DNA of 64,000 nucleotides from Metabacillus sediminilitoris (GTDB lineage Bacteria; Bacillota; Bacilli; Bacillales; Bacillaceae), in the NCBI RefSeq assembly GCF_009720625.1, contig NZ_CP046266.1, positions 4,507,501 through 4,571,500 of the forward strand, given 5' to 3'. The notes below the pieces were generated by a model. It was not told the DNA's origin. It saw only the letters and a program-made list of their open reading frames with translations, and did not search any database. Each line of letters opens with the position of its first letter. The stretch's first letter is position 1. Positions 1 to 10,188 of this stretch are shown in pieces. The translations under genes and the position numbers were made by a program.

Positions 1-637
1 ATCGTAACTCGCCGGTTCATTCTACAAAAGGCACGCCATTACCCATTAACGGGCTTTGACTACTTGTAGGCACACGGTTTCAGGATCTCTTTCACTCCCC
101 TTCCGGGGTGCTTTTCACCTTTCCCTCACGGTACTGGTTCACTATCGGTCACTAGGGAGTATTTAGCCTTGGGAGATGGTCCTCCCTGCTTCCGACGGGA
201 TTTCACGTGTCCCGCCGTACTCAGGATCCACTCTGGAGGGAACGAAGTTTCAACTACAGGGTTGTTACCTTCTTTGACGGGCCTTTCCAGACCTCTTCAT
301 TTACTCCGTTCCTTTGTAACTCCGTATAGAGTGTCCTACAACCCCAAGAGGCAAGCCTCTTGGTTTGGGCTAATTCCGTTTCGCTCGCCGCTACTTGGGA
401 AATCGCGTTTGCTTTCTCTTCCTCCGGGTACTTAGATGTTTCAGTTCCCCGGGTCTGCCTTTATCACCCTATGTATTCAGGTGAAAATACTGCTCCATTA
501 CGAGCAGTGGGTTCCCCCATTCGGAAATCTCCGGATCAAAGCTTACTTACAGCTCCCCGAAGCATATCGGTGTTAGTACCGTCCTTCATCGGCTCCTAGT
601 GCCAAGGCATCCACCGTGCGCCCTTAACAACTTAACC
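1..637 (-). rRNA. 23S rRNA, 5' part (runs off left edge)
   Basis: The complement begins at 637 with GGTTAAGTTGTTAAGGGCGC, the conserved Bacillus 23S start, and continues through the typical 5' domain (GGTGGATGCC, GTAGCGGCGAGCGAA). Only about the first 640 nt are in the window; the rest lies to the left. It is co-transcribed with the 16S gene on its right. Reading frames predicted inside it are spurious. Confidence 0.98.
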
Positions 638-2549
<1,912 letters not shown>

Positions 2550-2613
2550 GAGTTGATATAGCTCATAAATTTGTACTTTATAGTACGTTGTTTTGTTAAT
2601 CAAAATTAACGTT

Positions 2614-2647
2614 GGCACGCTTGGTTTTGTTTAGTTTTCAAAGATCA
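2614..2647 (-). other. rRNA leader: antitermination / 16S processing stem arm
   Basis: The minus strand reads TTTGAAAACTAAACAAAACC, the conserved Bacillus rrn leader (boxA-like) sequence. It is complementary over about 30 nt to the segment just after 16S (951-985), so the two can pair around the mature 16S rRNA. Confidence 0.75.
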
Positions 2648-2680
2648 TTTTTTGTCGTTTCATCCAGAAGCGACTTTCTA

Positions 2681-2709
2681 AATTTAACATTTATTTCAAT
2701 GCTTGTCAA
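2681..2709 (-). promoter_or_regulatory. rRNA promoter P2
   Basis: TTGACA (2709-2704), a 17-nt spacer and TAAATT (2686-2681) lie about 130 nt before 16S on the minus strand. This is a near-consensus SigA promoter in the usual rrn P2 position. Confidence 0.85.
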
Positions 2710-2782
2710 CATCATTTTTCACTTTTAAATAATAAGTTTTTGATGTTATTGTTTTTCGCTTTGTTCATCAGCGCCGTTTAAT

Positions 2783-2811
2783 AATATATCACGATAAAAA
2801 AATAATAGCAA
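2783..2811 (-). promoter_or_regulatory. rRNA promoter P1
   Basis: TTGCTA, a 17-nt spacer and TATATT lie on the minus strand about 100 bp upstream of P2. The arrangement matches the tandem P1/P2 promoters of B. subtilis rRNA operons. The surrounding 2550-3035 stretch holds only leader, promoters and AT-rich sequence. Confidence 0.6.
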
Positions 2812-3035
2812 TAGTTTTTTTCTATTCAATTTGACGATTTGTTATAAAAAGAATTTGTAATCTATAAATGGTAATTATTTACATAGCTTTTCTCTTTCTT
2901 TCTAAATTCCAACTATTGTTCTCTTCTTTAATTGTTTAAATTGACGTTACAAATTCCAAAAAAGTTATCATATTACTAGAGTTTTTTGCATGTATTAATA
3001 GTAAAACTAGAATATTAAAAGGCGGAGGAAAGAAA

Positions 3036-3224
3036 ATGACTGTTACGTTTGCAATAATGTTACTAACACTATTTCTATCACTATTTCACTTTTCCTACGG
3101 TTATAAGGAAGCCATTCGAATTAGTAATGAAGAGGGGCCTGTTGACGGATTTCCAATTATTTTAAGCCTGCCTTTAGGTTTTACCTTTGCTTATTTATCC
3201 TCGATATTTTATCAGCTTATTTAA
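3036..3224 (+). CDS. Small two-helix membrane protein, function unknown
   Basis: This is a 62-residue protein with a hydrophobic segment at about 1-20, a short charged loop (YKEAIRISNEEG), and a second hydrophobic segment at about 39-61. A strong ribosome binding site (GGCGGAGG) sits 8 nt before the ATG, and a clean terminator follows the stop, so it appears to be a real single-gene transcript. I do not recognise the family. It is probably an inner-membrane protein; no catalytic motif is visible. Confidence 0.7.
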   Translation: MTVTFAIMLLTLFLSLFHFSYGYKEAIRISNEEGPVDGFPIILSLPLGFTFAYLSSIFYQLI

Positions 3225-3238
3225 CATAGAATGATTTT

Positions 3239-3268
3239 AACGTTATGCATTTTGCATAACGTTTTTAT
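3239..3268 (+). terminator. Rho-independent terminator
   Basis: An 11-bp perfect stem (AACGTTATGCA / TGCATAACGTT) with a 3-nt loop is followed by TTTTA. It ends the small membrane-protein transcript. Confidence 0.85.
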
Positions 3269-3370
3269 ATGGTTTCAATTCAAAAGAAAAAATTTTATAT
3301 ATAATATCATGATTTTTTTCTTAGTTACTTCATAAATATCAATAAGGATACACCTATTTGGGAGGTAGCT

Positions 3371-4495
3371 TTGAAAATATTTCATGACGTTATTAGGAAC
3401 CTAATTAAATCCTTACTTGTGTTTATTATTATTTTTGTTCTTATATTAGGTTTATTTTTAATAGTAAATAAAACGATTAGTCTTTTTATAACGATCATCT
3501 TTATTCTGCTGTATGTTGGACTATTTTGCTACTGTATGTATGCTTTTGTTTATGCATCTAAAACATTCAACTTTCTTTCTTTTAAAGGTTTCATTGGTCT
3601 CATATCTTTTACATTGTTAACAATTACATGCACATTTGCAACAATCTTCTTTTTTTCAATCAATCTAATGATTACAAATGAGCTCGGAGAAAACCTGACT
3701 TTCGAAGAGAAAATGGAGTTTTACATACTTCCTTTTCTAAAAGACAAGACAAATTCCATCGATTATCATGCAATAAAAACTCATAAATTACGTACAACAT
3801 ACGATAATGTTGAAATCTTTTATGAACCACACGAAAAGGATTTACTACCAATTATCAAACATGCCATTGATAAGACTGATACACTAACTACTAATTTATT
3901 TGGAAAAGTAGAGGATAATGATATCGACCTTATTCTTCATTCTTCTTCAGAGGAATTATATGAGCAAACTTCTTTACTAAAGACGATGGGCTATTTTGAT
4001 GATCCGAATGATATCGTTGGAATTGCGATCTCAGATTTAGACGAAATCTTGTCTGATCAAATGCCTGGAATCTTTTATTTTCAGAGTACCATTATGCATG
4101 AATACACTCATTATCGTTTACAAACATTTATGAAAGAGCAAGGACTTTATATCAACAGAGTTCCACTATGGTTTCATGAAGGTGTAGCAGAATATGTTGG
4201 AATGCATGAAGTAGCACACCGTTACTATCCATTTAAAGAAGCACCGTTCGAAAAGCTCATTACACATGAAGAATGGGAAGAATACAGATTTGACAATTAT
4301 GAAGTTTATATTCAGAGCTATTATGCCATTCACTACTTAGTGAAAAAATACGGAGACGAAATTATCAGATCTATTATAGAAGAAACAGCCAAAGTGAATG
4401 ATTTTAATGAAGGATTTACTAGAGCTACTGGAATAACCATTAAAGATCTCCAAGAAGTGTATTTAGAAACTAACAAAATCAGTATGAATCAATAA
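3371..4495 (+). CDS. Membrane-anchored gluzincin-type metallopeptidase (peptidase MA-like)
   Basis: The 374-residue protein starts at TTG 3371, 5 nt after GGAGGTAG. Its N-terminal ~110 residues hold about four hydrophobic helices. The extracytoplasmic or cytoplasmic C-terminal half carries the zinc motif HEYTH (about residue 242) and, about 25 residues later, FHEGVAEY, whose Glu is the expected third ligand. This spacing is that of gluzincins (peptidase MA family). The substrate is unknown. The topology suggests a membrane-tethered protease acting on surface or exported proteins. It stands alone, between its own promoter region and a bidirectional terminator. Confidence 0.75.
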   Translation: MKIFHDVIRNLIKSLLVFIIIFVLILGLFLIVNKTISLFITIIFILLYVGLFCYCMYAFVYASKTFNFLSFKGFIGLISFTLLTITCTFATIFFFSINLMITNELGENLTFEEKMEFYILPFLKDKTNSIDYHAIKTHKLRTTYDNVEIFYEPHEKDLLPIIKHAIDKTDTLTTNLFGKVEDNDIDLILHSSSEELYEQTSLLKTMGYFDDPNDIVGIAISDLDEILSDQMPGIFYFQSTIMHEYTHYRLQTFMKEQGLYINRVPLWFHEGVAEYVGMHEVAHRYYPFKEAPFEKLITHEEWEEYRFDNYEVYIQSYYAIHYLVKKYGDEIIRSIIEETAKVNDFNEGFTRATGITIKDLQEVYLETNKISMNQ

Positions 4496-4529
4496 CAAAG
4501 GCCTGCATATCTCACTCTGCAGGCCTTTG
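4496..4529. terminator. Bidirectional terminator between convergent genes
   Basis: A 12-bp perfect stem (CAAAGGCCTGCA / TGCAGGCCTTTG) with a 10-nt loop sits between the converging peptidase and DMT genes. It overlaps the last codons of the latter. Confidence 0.85.
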
Positions 4530-5420
4530 GACTCTTTTTGCTATATATCCAAGTCGTTTTTCTAATAAAAATAGGATGATTCCGGCCATAATAACAGCTC
4601 CGCCTATTAATTGAGTAGGGATCACATTTTCCCCTAGTATGTAATAGGCAAGGATAATTGCACCAACTGGTTCAAATAAAATCATGACGGAGATTGTATT
4701 CGTACTAACCCATTTTAATGCCCAGTTAAATAGTGAATGGCCTAACAAGGTTGGCACAAGCGCTTGTAATAAAAAATAATACCAATCTGATGTTGGATAG
4801 GGCGCCAAAGGATATTGTAAAAATAAACAATATAGAAGCAATGTAATGGAACTTATTCCATAAACAATGAATGTGTATAATGTCAAAGAATGGTGCTTCC
4901 TAATACCTTGGCCAAATAGTAAATACGCAGTTATCATTGCACATGCTGCAAGTGCAAGCATATCTCCAAACAACGCCAAGCCGCTTATTTGGAAATCTCC
5001 CCAGCTTATAATGACACTCCCTACAATCGCTACTCCCCCACTTACAACAGCAATCTTGGAGACTTTTTCTTTAAAAAATAAATAGGTTCCGATAAAAGCA
5101 AAAAGAGGCTGTAATGTAACAAGAACGACTGAGCTCGCAACAGACGTGTAATTTAGCGACTCAAACCATAAAATAAAATGGAAAGCTAAAAAAACTCCAG
5201 ATATAGAAGAAAAAAGCCAGTCTTTCTTTGACATCAACTTTACTTCACCTAAACTTTTTATCAGAAATAACGGTGCGATCAGGACAGTTGAAAAGAATAA
5301 GCGATAAAACGCAATAACAGGAGCAGGTGCAGTCGTAAGTTTAACAAATACCGCTGAAGCGGAAACAGCAATAACCCCTATTATTAGTGCTATAAAAGGG
5401 TATAGCCGTGAAGAATCCAT
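4512..5420 (-). CDS. EamA/DMT-family permease
   Basis: A 302-residue, ten-helix protein made of two repeated five-helix EamA halves (about residues 8-140 and 150-288). The typical signature (FEPVGAIILAYYILGE) is near the end of the second half. Drug/metabolite-superfamily carriers export or import small metabolites; the substrate cannot be deduced. The start ATG at 5420 is supported by AGGAGTGA. It is monocistronic, with its 3' end inside a shared terminator. Confidence 0.85.
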   Translation of the reverse strand: MDSSRLYPFIALIIGVIAVSASAVFVKLTTAPAPVIAFYRLFFSTVLIAPLFLIKSLGEVKLMSKKDWLFSSISGVFLAFHFILWFESLNYTSVASSVVLVTLQPLFAFIGTYLFFKEKVSKIAVVSGGVAIVGSVIISWGDFQISGLALFGDMLALAACAMITAYLLFGQGIRKHHSLTLYTFIVYGISSITLLLYCLFLQYPLAPYPTSDWYYFLLQALVPTLLGHSLFNWALKWVSTNTISVMILFEPVGAIILAYYILGENVIPTQLIGGAVIMAGIILFLLEKRLGYIAKRVQRPAE

Positions 5421-5643
5421 GTTTTGTCACTCCTAATCTATAATAGTAAACCTTCATTATTCTATCACGAAATGAAGAATAAAATCGAAATTTGTTGAAA
5501 GGATTTACTAATTGCAAAAAAATTCGTGTTTTATAATGAGAGCGCATGACATAAAAGGAGGGAAGGATACGATAATTGATCATTAACGGGAAACATACAA
5601 GAAACATGATAGGATTTAATTACAAGGGGGATCAAAATTAAAT

Positions 5644-6414
5644 ATGTTTAAGAAACTGCCCATTCTTTTTACGATTATACTTTTACTAAGTATAATGTTT
5701 TCCACATTTGCTTCTGCAAATGAACATGAGAAGTTAACTGTTGTTTCTTTAGGTGATTCGATTACATTTGGGTATAATCTTGAAAAACCTCAAAACCCAC
5801 CTAAACAATCACAAAACGCATTTCCATTTTTAATAGGGACTGGTGGTATTGAGGTATTAAATGTCAGTTTTCCTGGTTGGACTTCTACTCATTTAGTACA
5901 AGTACTCAACACAAGTGAAGCAGGTACTAAGCTACAACAAGCAGATGTTATTACGATATATATAGGGGCAAATGATTTAATGCAGGCAGTTGGACTTGGA
6001 GAAATTCTTGTATCAAAGCAGCCAATTGTTCCAACAGAAGTGATGATAAATAAGGTGAACACTGCAGCAACTCAGCTTTCTGTTAATTTACAAGAATCCA
6101 TTAAGTTAATTCGCACAAAGACTGATGCACCTATTATGCTATACTCGATTTATAATCCCTTTGGACAAAGCACAGATCCCTTTGCCGCTTCCCTCTATAA
6201 CATTGGAGAGCTAATCACGACAAAAGTTAACACAGAAGTAATCAGTCAAATTGCAGCTCATACAGGGTCAATTTACCTTGATGCGTATACAAAATTTACT
6301 GGTAATCAGGTAAATTATATTATACAAGGTGATTTTCATCCTACTAAAGCCGGGCATGAAGCACTTGCACTACTTGCAACGAAAGAATTACCATCCTTAC
6401 AACCACTTAAGTAA
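5644..6414 (+). CDS. Secreted SGNH/GDSL hydrolase, truncated by in-frame stop
   Basis: The 256-residue product has a signal peptide (about 1-25, ending ASA/NE) and the SGNH blocks: LGDSIT (nucleophile Ser, about 37-42), GAND (about 108) and DFHPTKAGH (catalytic Asp/His, about 229-237). The catalytic domain is therefore complete, and the enzyme should be an exported esterase or lipase. The open frame stops at TAA 6412, but coding-like sequence continues in the same frame to 6669, so the ancestral protein was longer. The RBS is AAGGGGGATC. Activity of the short form is plausible. Confidence 0.85.
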   Translation: MFKKLPILFTIILLLSIMFSTFASANEHEKLTVVSLGDSITFGYNLEKPQNPPKQSQNAFPFLIGTGGIEVLNVSFPGWTSTHLVQVLNTSEAGTKLQQADVITIYIGANDLMQAVGLGEILVSKQPIVPTEVMINKVNTAATQLSVNLQESIKLIRTKTDAPIMLYSIYNPFGQSTDPFAASLYNIGELITTKVNTEVISQIAAHTGSIYLDAYTKFTGNQVNYIIQGDFHPTKAGHEALALLATKELPSLQPLK

Positions 6415-6669
6415 ATGACAATTGATGAACCTATCTTATCCACTAAGGATGAGACTTCACGTCCTGCTCTTGTCATACTTCCTAAAAATACGGATATTGT
6501 CGAATTTAAATGGTTACCATGAGCAAAAACCATTGCAGTTTTTGCTACAGCAGGGACTAAAGTGACCGGAAATTCATTTGAGATCGCTGAAAATGGAATA
6601 TATACAATCTATGCAAAAACCGCTACAGGCAGTGAAGCAGTTGGTTCATTTGAAATTAAGATCGATTAG
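6415..6669 (+). pseudogene. Degraded C-terminal domain of the SGNH hydrolase
   Basis: The frame of the hydrolase continues after its TAA for 84 codons. It is interrupted only by one TGA (6520-6522) and ends at TAG 6667. The translated text is protein-like; its last part (ENGIYTIYAKTATGSEA) resembles a beta-rich Ig-like domain end, as found in longer SGNH proteins. Two point mutations to stops, without frameshift, explain the break. A terminator follows, so the region was formerly part of the gene. Stop-codon readthrough is a less likely alternative. Confidence 0.7.
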
Positions 6670-6711
6670 TCTTGTTATGTATTTGATTAGCTATCGATTA
6701 ACGTTCGTTAT

Positions 6712-6742
6712 AAAAACCCCATCCGTTTGATGGGGTTTTTTT
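6712..6742. terminator. Bidirectional terminator
   Basis: The stem AAAAACCCCATC / GATGGGGTTTTT with a 5-nt loop and T-runs on both strands lies between the SGNH hydrolase and the convergent repeat protein. Confidence 0.9.
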
Positions 6743-6760
6743 CGTAATGAAGAGTACATT

Positions 6761-7564
6761 TTAGTTTGTTGCTTCTTTCCCAACCGACGATTCCCCTTTA
6801 TGGAATCCTCCTTTATGTCCCCCAAAGTGAAAGCCCTTGTCTCCATCAAATGGAAAAAGCTTCTTGTCCTTTGCTTCATCAGCATAATTTGTAAAAATCT
6901 CTTCCATAATATCATGTGTTGATTTACCCTTCGTATCAATTCCTAGTTTATCAGCCGTCCGAAAGAGTTTTTTGACATTCACTTCTCTTGCAAGTTCCAT
7001 AAGCTCTTTTCCATCTGTGTTAATTCCTAAATCCTTTGCATCTTTATAAATACTTGCTTTTAAGACTTCTTTAGCTAGATCATCTATCTCCTTCCCCTCT
7101 GTATCAATACCTAGTTCCTTTGCTTTATTTTTAATGAGAGCTACTCTTACTTCTTCTGCTAGCTCATCCACTTCTTTCCCTTCTGATTTTATACCTAGTT
7201 CCTTCGCCTTGTTTTTAACAACTGTTTCCCTTACTTCTTTAGCTAGTTCTTTTATGTCTTTTCCTTCTGTTTTAATCCCCAGTTCCTCTGCTTCTTTTTT
7301 AAGGTGTATTTTGCGAACCTCTTTTGCTAATTCTTTTGCATCTTTACCCTCTGTTTCAATCCCTAACTTTTCTGCTTGTCTTTGAATAAACTCAATATGT
7401 TCTTCAGGATCTCCGTGTGGATGTCCTTTATCTTCTAATGAAATCTCTTCTTTCACATTCGCGATTGTCTCTTTCATAGACATTTCTGCAAAAGCTGGAT
7501 TCGCACCTACAGCGAATATTGTAAAAATTCCCGATAGAACATATATAAATGTTTGATTCTTCAT
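6761..7564 (-). CDS. Secreted protein with six 28-residue repeats
   Basis: The 267-residue protein has a signal peptide (about 1-26, cleaved after AFA). Six tandem 28-residue units follow from about residue 67 to 235; each begins A.(E/D)LGI.T.GK and continues with a helix containing LA.EV. The tail is rich in His, Gly and Lys (FHFGGHKGGFHKG). The repeat shape (helix, LGI turn, GK, helix) resembles SAP/HeH-like helical motifs, but I do not recognise a named family. The RBS is GGAGGGTGA. It is probably exported; a metal-binding or envelope role for the His-rich tail is inference only. Confidence 0.75.
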   Translation of the reverse strand: MKNQTFIYVLSGIFTIFAVGANPAFAEMSMKETIANVKEEISLEDKGHPHGDPEEHIEFIQRQAEKLGIETEGKDAKELAKEVRKIHLKKEAEELGIKTEGKDIKELAKEVRETVVKNKAKELGIKSEGKEVDELAEEVRVALIKNKAKELGIDTEGKEIDDLAKEVLKASIYKDAKDLGINTDGKELMELAREVNVKKLFRTADKLGIDTKGKSTHDIMEEIFTNYADEAKDKKLFPFDGDKGFHFGGHKGGFHKGESSVGKEATN

Positions 7565-7833
7565 CTTTCACCCTCCAAAATTATAGTAGTTGTTTATGTA
7601 ATCAATTTACTTTGTAGGATATTCTCCTCATTCACCACCACCAATTTAGGTTACCTGCACGTGAATAGTTTCTCCATTAATTATGAACAAACTATTACCA
7701 AACTATTTCATTTTTTAAAAATTTTTGCGAAGAAAGATTGATGAATGTTAATTGATAAAATAATTTTTACAGTTAGAATGGTCATTATTTTTAAATAGGT
7801 GAATATCATGATGTTTGAAAGGGGATGAAAAAA

Positions 7834-8199
7834 GTGACATACGAAAACGTTGATTCTAATAATGAATTCGATTATTCGCGCAATTTACATGAAAAATGCA
7901 AAAAATATTTGCATCATCACGTTCTTTTAACAATGAACGATGGAAAGACTTATGATGGAATCATCGAAGAGGTTGAGGGGGATCGACTTACAGTATTAGT
8001 TGGTGAAGATGCTAGAGACGACGAGGTAGATGATCGACAATTTTATGGTGGTTATGGCCCACGTAGATTTAGACGCTTTAGACGTCAATTTTTCCCATTA
8101 GCTGCTTTAACCGCTTTAGCATTATTACCTTACGCATACCCTTACCCTTATCCTTATCCTTACTACCCGCCATATTATCCATATTATCCATATTATTAA
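7834..8199 (+). CDS. LSm-like protein with Tyr/Pro-rich tail (spore-protein-like)
   Basis: I choose GTG 7834 because AAAGGGGA (7818-7825) then sits 8 nt upstream; the ATG at 7825 overlaps that site. The 121-residue product has a small SH3/LSm-like beta segment (MNDGKTYDGIIEEVEGDRL), an Arg/Phe-rich stretch, a short hydrophobic helix, and a PYPYPYY-type tail. Such tails occur in Bacillus spore-coat proteins, so a spore-surface role is a reasonable inference. I do not recognise a named gene. Confidence 0.65.
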   Translation: MTYENVDSNNEFDYSRNLHEKCKKYLHHHVLLTMNDGKTYDGIIEEVEGDRLTVLVGEDARDDEVDDRQFYGGYGPRRFRRFRRQFFPLAALTALALLPYAYPYPYPYPYYPPYYPYYPYY

Positions 8200-8258
8200 A
8201 TTAATTATTTTTAAAAAAAGAGTCTGCACGACTGGCAAATGAGCAACAATTGAAACAA

Positions 8259-8292
8259 AGGGAGTTCAATTATGTAACAAATTGAACTCCCT
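8259..8292. terminator. Hairpin between convergent genes
   Basis: A 12-bp perfect stem (AGGGAGTTCAAT / ATTGAACTCCCT) with a 10-nt loop and modest T-richness on either side. It probably terminates both converging genes. Confidence 0.7.
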
Positions 8293-8340
8293 CTTAAAAT
8301 TATTTGAATTTTTTGATATCTTTAGACCCGAACAAAAAAA

Positions 8341-10188
8341 TCATGCCGGTTCATTTTGTGAAAATTGACTTTTATATAAATCTGAGTAGAATCCACCTTG
8401 TGCAAGTAACTCTTCATGTGTTCCTTTTTCAATGATATCTCCTTGATCCATCACTAGAATCAGATCAGCATCGCGAATCGTTGATAATCGATGTGCAATA
8501 ACAAAACTTGTTCGACCTTCCAATAACTTTGTCATTGCTTTTTGAATTTTCATTTCTGTTCGAGTATCTACACTGCTTGTTGCTTCATCAAGAAGCAGGA
8601 TTTTCGGTTTAGCAATAATGGCTCTCGCTATCGTCAGAAGCTGACGCTGCCCTTGCGAAATATTTGTTGCATCTTCTCCTAAAACCGTGTCATATCCATC
8701 CGGAAGCGTCCGGATAAAATCATCGGCATATGCATTTCTTGCAGCTTCCTCGATTTCATCATTCGTTGCATCCTCTTGACCATATGCGATATTTTCTCGA
8801 ATTGTACCATTAAACAGCCATGTATCCTGTAGAACCATCGCGTACAAACTACGAACTTGTTCCTTACTCATGTCTGTTAAAGGTACACCATCAATTTTTA
8901 TAGCACCGTTATTCAACTCATAAAATCTCATTAATAGATTCACAATGGTCGTTTTCCCCGCACCAGTAGGTCCAACAATTGCAACAGTTTGGCCTTCTTT
9001 TACTTCAAGACTGACATCATTTATAATCGGCTGATCTTTTTCATAGCCAAACCGGACATGATCGAAGACGACATGGCCGCGAAGCGCATGAATGTCAATA
9101 GGTGCTGCCTCTTCCTGTTTTTCTTCTTCTTCATCTAATAAATGAAAAACACGTTCAGCAGAAGCAAGTGCGACTTGAATCATGTTCGCAATACCTGCTG
9201 CTTGTGCTAATGGATGTGATATTTGTTGTGTATATTGAATAAACGCTTGAACGTCACCGACGCGAATATTTCCATTTAAAACAAGAAGTCCACCAGAGAT
9301 TGAAACGATGATAAACCCTAGATTTCCGACAAAACCCATTAGAGGCATCATCAGACCTGAGATGAATTGAGCCTTCCAGCTTGAATAGTATAAGCGAGCA
9401 TTAATTTCCTCGAATTCAGCAATTGACTTTTTTTCATGGCCAAATGCTTTTATAACTTGGTGTCCAGTAAACATTTCTTCAATATGACCATTAATGTTCC
9501 CTAGCTCCATTTGTTGCTTAACAAAATGCTTTTGAGAAAACTTTGTCACAAATTGTGCAACAAAGATACTTAACGGTATTGTGATCAGCACCACTAATGT
9601 AAGGAGCGGACTAATGACGAGCATCATAATGATAATACCGAGAATTGAAATAACTGAGTTAATAATTTGTGTTAATGCCTGCTGTAACGATTGATTAATA
9701 CTATCAATATCATTAACAGCTCTACTTAATAAATCACCATGTGAGTGTTTGTCAAAAAAGCTTAAAGGCATTCTTGATAACTTTTCATTTACTTCTTTTC
9801 GTAGTTGAGCAACTGTCCGTTGCGAGACACCGGCCATTACATATTGCTGAACATACGCAAACAAAGAAGAGATGAAATATAAGCCTACTAAAAGGAGTAA
9901 TAAATTACCTATAAACGCAAAATCAATGGAGGTACGTGTTGTAAAACTCGCAAATATAGATGATGTTGCATCACCTAACAACTTTGGACTGACGACACTA
10001 AATAGAGTAGACAAAATTGCTGTAATCACGACTAAGATCATACGATTTTTCCATGGTTTTAAATATCCTACTAGTCTTTTGAAGGTTTTCTTAAAATCCT
10101 TGGGTTTCTCGACGACCATTCCTGGCCTTGGTCCGTGGTGCATCCCACCTCGCATCGGAGGTCCACCAGAACGATTTTTTTCACTCAT
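8341..10188 (-). CDS. ABC exporter half-transporter, consensus ATP site (subunit B)
   Basis: The 615-residue protein has a Gly/Pro/His-rich N-terminal tail, six membrane helices (about 45-340) and a nucleotide-binding domain with Walker A GPTGAGKTT, signature ISQGQ, Walker B ILLLDEATSSVD and switch His (IAHRLST). The ATGA overlap with the upstream gene and a GGGGAGG RBS indicate translational coupling, so the two should form a heterodimer of the YfiBC/BmrCD type. The substrate is unknown; multidrug or lipid export is typical of the family. Confidence 0.85.
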   Translation of the reverse strand: MSEKNRSGGPPMRGGMHHGPRPGMVVEKPKDFKKTFKRLVGYLKPWKNRMILVVITAILSTLFSVVSPKLLGDATSSIFASFTTRTSIDFAFIGNLLLLLVGLYFISSLFAYVQQYVMAGVSQRTVAQLRKEVNEKLSRMPLSFFDKHSHGDLLSRAVNDIDSINQSLQQALTQIINSVISILGIIIMMLVISPLLTLVVLITIPLSIFVAQFVTKFSQKHFVKQQMELGNINGHIEEMFTGHQVIKAFGHEKKSIAEFEEINARLYYSSWKAQFISGLMMPLMGFVGNLGFIIVSISGGLLVLNGNIRVGDVQAFIQYTQQISHPLAQAAGIANMIQVALASAERVFHLLDEEEEKQEEAAPIDIHALRGHVVFDHVRFGYEKDQPIINDVSLEVKEGQTVAIVGPTGAGKTTIVNLLMRFYELNNGAIKIDGVPLTDMSKEQVRSLYAMVLQDTWLFNGTIRENIAYGQEDATNDEIEEAARNAYADDFIRTLPDGYDTVLGEDATNISQGQRQLLTIARAIIAKPKILLLDEATSSVDTRTEMKIQKAMTKLLEGRTSFVIAHRLSTIRDADLILVMDQGDIIEKGTHEELLAQGGFYSDLYKSQFSQNEPA

